Origin: Halieaceae bacterium UBA4438
GTDB taxonomy: Bacteria; Pseudomonadota; Gammaproteobacteria; Pseudomonadales; Halieaceae
DNA: 7,763 nucleotides
Assembly: GCA_002390485.1 (NCBI GenBank)
Contig: DGPO01000039.1
Span: 1-7,763 of the forward strand
Reading direction: 5' to 3'
Part shown: positions 6,751 to 7,763 of the stretch, piece by piece
How positions within the stretch are numbered: the first letter of the stretch is position 1
Layout of the letters: every line of letters begins with the position of its first letter
Notes under the pieces: generated by a model
The model's database searches: none
Told to the model about the DNA's origin: nothing
What the model saw: only the letters and a program-made list of their open reading frames with translations
Translations under genes and position numbers: made by a program

Positions 6751-7763
6751 ATGACACAATCAATCAACGTGCTTGGCCTCTCGGCTTTTTATCACGACAG
6801 TGCAGCGGCACTATTGGTCGACGGTAAAATCGTAGCGGCAGCACAAGAAGAGCGTTTCACGCGAAAAAAACATGACGCCGCGTTTCCTGCCAATGCGGTC
6901 GCTTACTGTCTCGAGGAAGCGGGGCTGAGCCTGGCTGAGATTGATTACATTACCTTTTACGACAAGCCTCTGGTGAAGTTTGAACGACTGCTGGAGACTT
7001 ATCTCGCCTTTGCACCCAAAGGTTTTCGCTCGTTCGTCATGGCCATACCGGTCTGGTTAAAAGAGAAACTCTTTTTAAAAGTGACACTGAAACGTGAACT
7101 GGCCGCCTTATCAGGGCTGGAGCAGACAGCCTTACCGCCACTGCTATTTCACGAACATCACGGCTCACACGCCGCATCCGCCTTCTATGCCAGCCCGTTC
7201 AAGAAAGCAGCGGTGCTCTGCCTCGACGGGGTTGGGGAGTGGGCGACAAGCTCGGTATGGCTGGGCGATGGCTCGACACTGATACCGCAATGGGAAATAC
7301 GCTTCCCACACTCCTTAGGGCTGCTGTATTCGGCATTCACCTACTACACCGGCTTCAAGGTCAATTCGGGGGAATACAAACTCATGGGGCTCGCGCCCTA
7401 TGGAGAGCCCAAGTACGTCGACCTCATCAAAGCCCATCTCATCGATATAAAGCCCGACGGAACGTTTCGTTTGGACATGCGCTATTTTAATTACGCGACC
7501 GGCCTGACGATGACCAATCGCCGCTTTGATGCCTTATTTGGTGGTCCACCTCGAAAGCCTGAGGCTGAGCTGACTCAGCGCGAGATGGACATCGCCGCAT
7601 CCATCCAACTGGTAACCGAAGACATTGTATTAAAGCTTGCCACGACGATTCATAAAGAGCTCGAAGTAGATCACCTGTGCCTCGCCGGCGGTGTTGCGCT
7701 TAACTGCGTGGCCAATGGTCGACTCGAGCGCGAGGGACCCTTCGAGCAGATTTGGATACAACC
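6751..7763 (+). CDS. Carbamoyltransferase, NodU/CmcH/SxtI type, C-terminal part missing
   Basis: An open frame of 337 complete codons running off the right edge; the family is usually about 570-610 residues, so just over half is present. These enzymes make carbamoyl-adenylate from carbamoyl phosphate and ATP and transfer the carbamoyl group to a hydroxyl of a sugar, antibiotic or alkaloid. The N-terminal Kae1-like domain is clear: GLSAFYHDSAAALLVDG (9-25), AQEERFTRKKHD (31-42), the metal-binding HHGSHAASAFY (136-146), with His136 and His140 in the HxxxH spacing, CLDGVGEWATSS (157-168), SGEYKLMGLAPYGEPKY (206-222) and LAGGVALNCVANGRL (311-325). The ATG at 6751 is the first possible start, since an in-frame TAA lies two codons upstream; its ribosome site is weak. 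The acceptor is not identifiable. It is divergent from the SGNH/TPR protein, which suggests an envelope or exported-glycan substrate. Confidence 0.94.
   Translation, partial: MTQSINVLGLSAFYHDSAAALLVDGKIVAAAQEERFTRKKHDAAFPANAVAYCLEEAGLSLAEIDYITFYDKPLVKFERLLETYLAFAPKGFRSFVMAIPVWLKEKLFLKVTLKRELAALSGLEQTALPPLLFHEHHGSHAASAFYASPFKKAAVLCLDGVGEWATSSVWLGDGSTLIPQWEIRFPHSLGLLYSAFTYYTGFKVNSGEYKLMGLAPYGEPKYVDLIKAHLIDIKPDGTFRLDMRYFNYATGLTMTNRRFDALFGGPPRKPEAELTQREMDIAASIQLVTEDIVLKLATTIHKELEVDHLCLAGGVALNCVANGRLEREGPFEQIWIQ

Noticed and set aside
7094..7490. Two short rightward frames inside the carbamoyltransferase gene
   Set aside because: They are out of frame with a strongly conserved enzyme that stays open throughout.

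Overview
The window (moderate GC, compact genes on both strands) reads as chromosome from a Gram-negative heterotroph, most plausibly a marine gammaproteobacterium. This rests on gene content and style: a BetB-type betaine aldehyde dehydrogenase, an MHS-family symporter, acyl-CoA-type accessory proteins and an envelope SGNH protein next to a NodU/CmcH carbamoyltransferase. The exact taxon cannot be fixed from the sequence alone. No rRNA, tRNA, CRISPR array, insertion sequence or phage gene is visible.

Left block (1-3227), osmolyte or quaternary-amine metabolism. A complete betB runs leftwards (211-1707). It is followed 46 nt later by the start of a secreted protein that leaves the window (1-164). 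Divergent from betB, across a 188-nt intergenic region, is an MHS-type major facilitator transporter (1896-3227). Candidate promoters for the two directions share their -10 region, so transporter and dehydrogenase may be co-regulated. betA, betI and betT are not in view.

Middle block (3285-4512), an apparent two-gene minus-strand unit. An ECHDC3-like crotonase-fold protein, lacking both classical catalytic glutamates of enoyl-CoA hydratase, is followed after 4 nt by a small CoA-binding (YccU-like) protein that probably starts at a GTG. A strong hairpin without a T-tract (3255-3284) sits between this unit and the convergent transporter gene.

Right block (4593-7763), the most unusual part. A 692-residue membrane-anchored periplasmic SGNH/GDSL-like protein, with TPRs both inside and after the catalytic fold (minus strand), is divergent from a carbamoyltransferase of the NodU/CmcH/SxtI type (plus strand, cut by the window end). 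The two are separated by 79 nt. The pairing suggests a cell-envelope or secreted-glycan modification locus continuing to the right of the window.
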